A DNA stretch of 64,000 nt from Flavobacterium sp. CBA20B-1 (GTDB lineage: Bacteria > Bacteroidota > Bacteroidia > Flavobacteriales > Flavobacteriaceae): positions 124,001 to 188,000 of the forward strand of contig NZ_CP092370.1 in NCBI RefSeq assembly GCF_028473145.1, read 5' to 3'. The notes under the pieces were generated by a model. That model did no database searches, had not been told where the DNA came from, and saw only the letters and a list, made by a program, of their open reading frames with translations. The position numbers were made by a program, and so were the translations under genes. This document shows, one piece after another, positions 62,836 through 64,000 of this stretch (positions within the stretch are counted from its first letter, which is position 1; every line of letters starts with the position of its first letter).

Positions 62836-63073
62836 TGCTGTCTTTTTTAAACGGAGCTTTTGTGTCGTCAACAGTGATTTGTGATACGGCAGACAAAACG
62901 CCTCCTGCAACAGCAAGGTATCCGGCGATATTTACCACGGCTACCGGTAATCCGATAGGTGCTGTTAAAATAGTACCAGCTACTGCTGCAAGAACCAATC
63001 CTATGGTACGCAAAGTTTTAAAGAATTTCGGAGTCGGTGCCAGCGCACGCTCCACTACATTATTATTTTCCAT
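62828..63073 (-). CDS. Small membrane protein of phage-like cassette
   Basis: An 81-residue protein with a polar N-terminus (MENNNVVERALAPTPKFFKTL), two hydrophobic Gly/Ala/Val-rich segments (residues 23-41 and 45-65) and a charged C-terminus. It overlaps the DUF5675 gene by 11 bp at its start and the next small gene by 8 bp at its end. Holin-like in size and topology, but no family is recognised with certainty. Confidence 0.65.
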   Translation of the reverse strand: MENNNVVERALAPTPKFFKTLRTIGLVLAAVAGTILTAPIGLPVAVVNIAGYLAVAGGVLSAVSQITVDDTKAPFKKDSND

Positions 63074-63473
63074 TTTCTAAGGTATTAGAGATTATACATA
63101 AGGTAATAGAACCGTTTTTTCGGTAAGGTTCCAACACATCCGTAAGTTTCTGCATCGCCTTGCGCGATTCCATGCCTGTCCCTTCAGCTACAAATCTGCT
63201 AACTGGAGCAATACACCCTTGAAGTTCCTTTTGCGCATTGTTCGCTGGGTGTATCAGTATGCAGCTGCGTTTGGGAACATCCAATAACACATAATGCCAT
63301 TTGAATTTTTCAGAATACCTGCGTCTCAACACATAGGTTCCTTCCGGTATGCACGAGATACTTTTTTTGTTTTCCCGCCAGGGCAATTCTATGGTATGTG
63401 CAATGTGCTTTCCGTTTAGTGTAAGCGCGCCATGTGTGGCAGTAGCCAAATAAACACGTTGAAGCACCAGCAT
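63063..63473 (-). CDS. DUF5675 family protein
   Basis: A 136-residue protein with VYLATATHGALTLNGKHIAHTIELPWRENKKSISCIPEGTYVL and WHYVLLDVPKRSCILIHPANNAQKELQGCIAP, the pattern of DUF5675, found in phage lysis-like cassettes and conjugative elements; the ILIHPANN...GCI part resembles an L,D-transpeptidase-like His/Cys site, which makes an action on cell wall possible. It lies 1 bp downstream of the gene at 63475 and overlaps the next by 11 bp. Confidence 0.82.
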   Translation of the reverse strand: MLVLQRVYLATATHGALTLNGKHIAHTIELPWRENKKSISCIPEGTYVLRRRYSEKFKWHYVLLDVPKRSCILIHPANNAQKELQGCIAPVSRFVAEGTGMESRKAMQKLTDVLEPYRKNGSITLCIISNTLENGK

Positions 63474-63474
63474 A

Positions 63475-64000
63475 TTACTGCTTGTTAAGGTTAACTATTG
63501 CCAACGCGTTGAACGAACCGTTATTCAGCATGTAGAAAACGCCGTTGATTTCCTGATAAAATTCCACGCCTAAAAGCAGTACCAATGGTAGGGAGCTTGC
63601 CGGTGTAACGCTCAAATCCAGCGCTAAGGGCGGTAATAGGGTATTGTCCCACGGAATTTCTGCTGTTCCTTCATAAACCGTTAACGAGTTTCCAGCTTGA
63701 AAATCTACTTCCGAAGCACCTGTTACAATCTTAAAGTGAGTGGTTCCGGTCGGAGCGTTGATCATCTGGTCGGGAACCAGTTCCGGCAGTTCCACACTCA
63801 CTGCTCCAGAAACACGATCAATAGAAGCGTTGTAAGGTGCGTAAAGTGTATTGCTCAAAAGGCCGTTGCTGTTAAAATCGAATCCGCGCAACAGTTCAAA
63901 ATCCCCTTCAAGCGGAGTGCGCTCGCCACGGGCATTAACCGTGTCGGTTTTAATAATCGTCATCAGATCCTTAACCAGCCTGCTTACCACACGTTTGTCC
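63475..64000 (-). CDS. Unknown protein of phage-like cassette (5' end outside window)
   Basis: The minus-strand frame is open to the window edge, continuing upstream of the GTG at 63990 with DKRV, so the protein extends beyond the window. At least 174 residues are visible. The C-terminal region (STYxxGTTHFKIVTGASEVDF, then LPLVLLLGVEFYQEINGVFYMLNNGSFNALAIVNLNK) is a beta-rich domain like those I associate with Bacteroidota small phage-like or DUF6266-type proteins, tentatively. The region is distinctly more GC-rich than its neighbours. Confidence 0.6.
   Translation of the reverse strand, partial: DKRVVSRLVKDLMTIIKTDTVNARGERTPLEGDFELLRGFDFNSNGLLSNTLYAPYNASIDRVSGAVSVELPELVPDQMINAPTGTTHFKIVTGASEVDFQAGNSLTVYEGTAEIPWDNTLLPPLALDLSVTPASSLPLVLLLGVEFYQEINGVFYMLNNGSFNALAIVNLNKQ

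Noticed and set aside
1..64000. tRNA or rRNA genes
   Set aside because: I looked through all intergenic gaps for cloverleaf-like arms with a conserved T-loop (GGTTCGA-type) and for rRNA-like blocks and saw none.

Overview
The window reads as a chromosomal segment of an AT-rich member of the Bacteroidota, most likely family Flavobacteriaceae (Flavobacterium/Myroides-like). The support is a fused SecDF, the gliding-type ABC ATPase GldA, a secreted protein with a C-terminal type IX secretion sorting domain, a fused E1 alpha/beta 2-oxoacid dehydrogenase, a DAHP synthase-chorismate mutase fusion, and promoters of the Bacteroidota type (TTG, about 20 nt, TAnnTTTG). The genus cannot be fixed from the sequence alone.

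Layout. 1-37.5 kb is mostly core genome: the 3' end of gyrB, secDF, a fused E1 dehydrogenase, msrA, a LolD-like ATPase, a dipeptidyl peptidase, glutathione peroxidase, PPK2, etfAB, a nuclease-thyA-folA-deoxynucleoside kinase nucleotide cluster, a PagL-like protein, a phosphate transporter, gldA and a type IX cargo protein. At 28.35-30.33 kb one IS982-family element has been inserted cleanly inside another, each with its own 8-bp target duplication. Immediately downstream is a run of aromatic, tRNA and housekeeping genes (DAHP synthase-chorismate mutase, rsgA, dtd, mazG-like, aroA, queA).

37.5-42.3 kb is a gene-poor, repeat-rich island. It holds a tandem array of a ~190-bp repeat, ~159-bp palindromic elements with CATCCCCC/GGGGGATG ends, a DUF559-type endonuclease bracketed by two direct copies of that element, a frameshifted kinase-like gene, a DUF234-type ATPase, and a candidate small RNA with its own promoter and terminator.

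42.4-59.4 kb is a surface polysaccharide locus of the Wzx/Wzy type: a winged-helix regulator, nucleotidyltransferases, UDP-sugar dehydrogenases and epimerases, flippase, nitroreductase-like protein, pyruvyltransferase, polymerase, glycosyltransferases, an ATP-grasp ligase, a beta-helix lipoprotein and an initiating phosphosugar transferase. It ends in the 3' stump of a DegT-type aminotransferase. Its nucleotide-sugar dehydrogenase gene has been invaded in frame by short intergenic-type repeats at three places.

59.6-62 kb, on the minus strand, holds an outer-membrane beta-barrel protein and a choloylglycine-hydrolase-like enzyme. The last 1.4 kb is a visibly more GC-rich minus-strand cassette of small proteins (DUF5675, two small membrane proteins, one partial unknown) that looks phage-derived and continues past the window.
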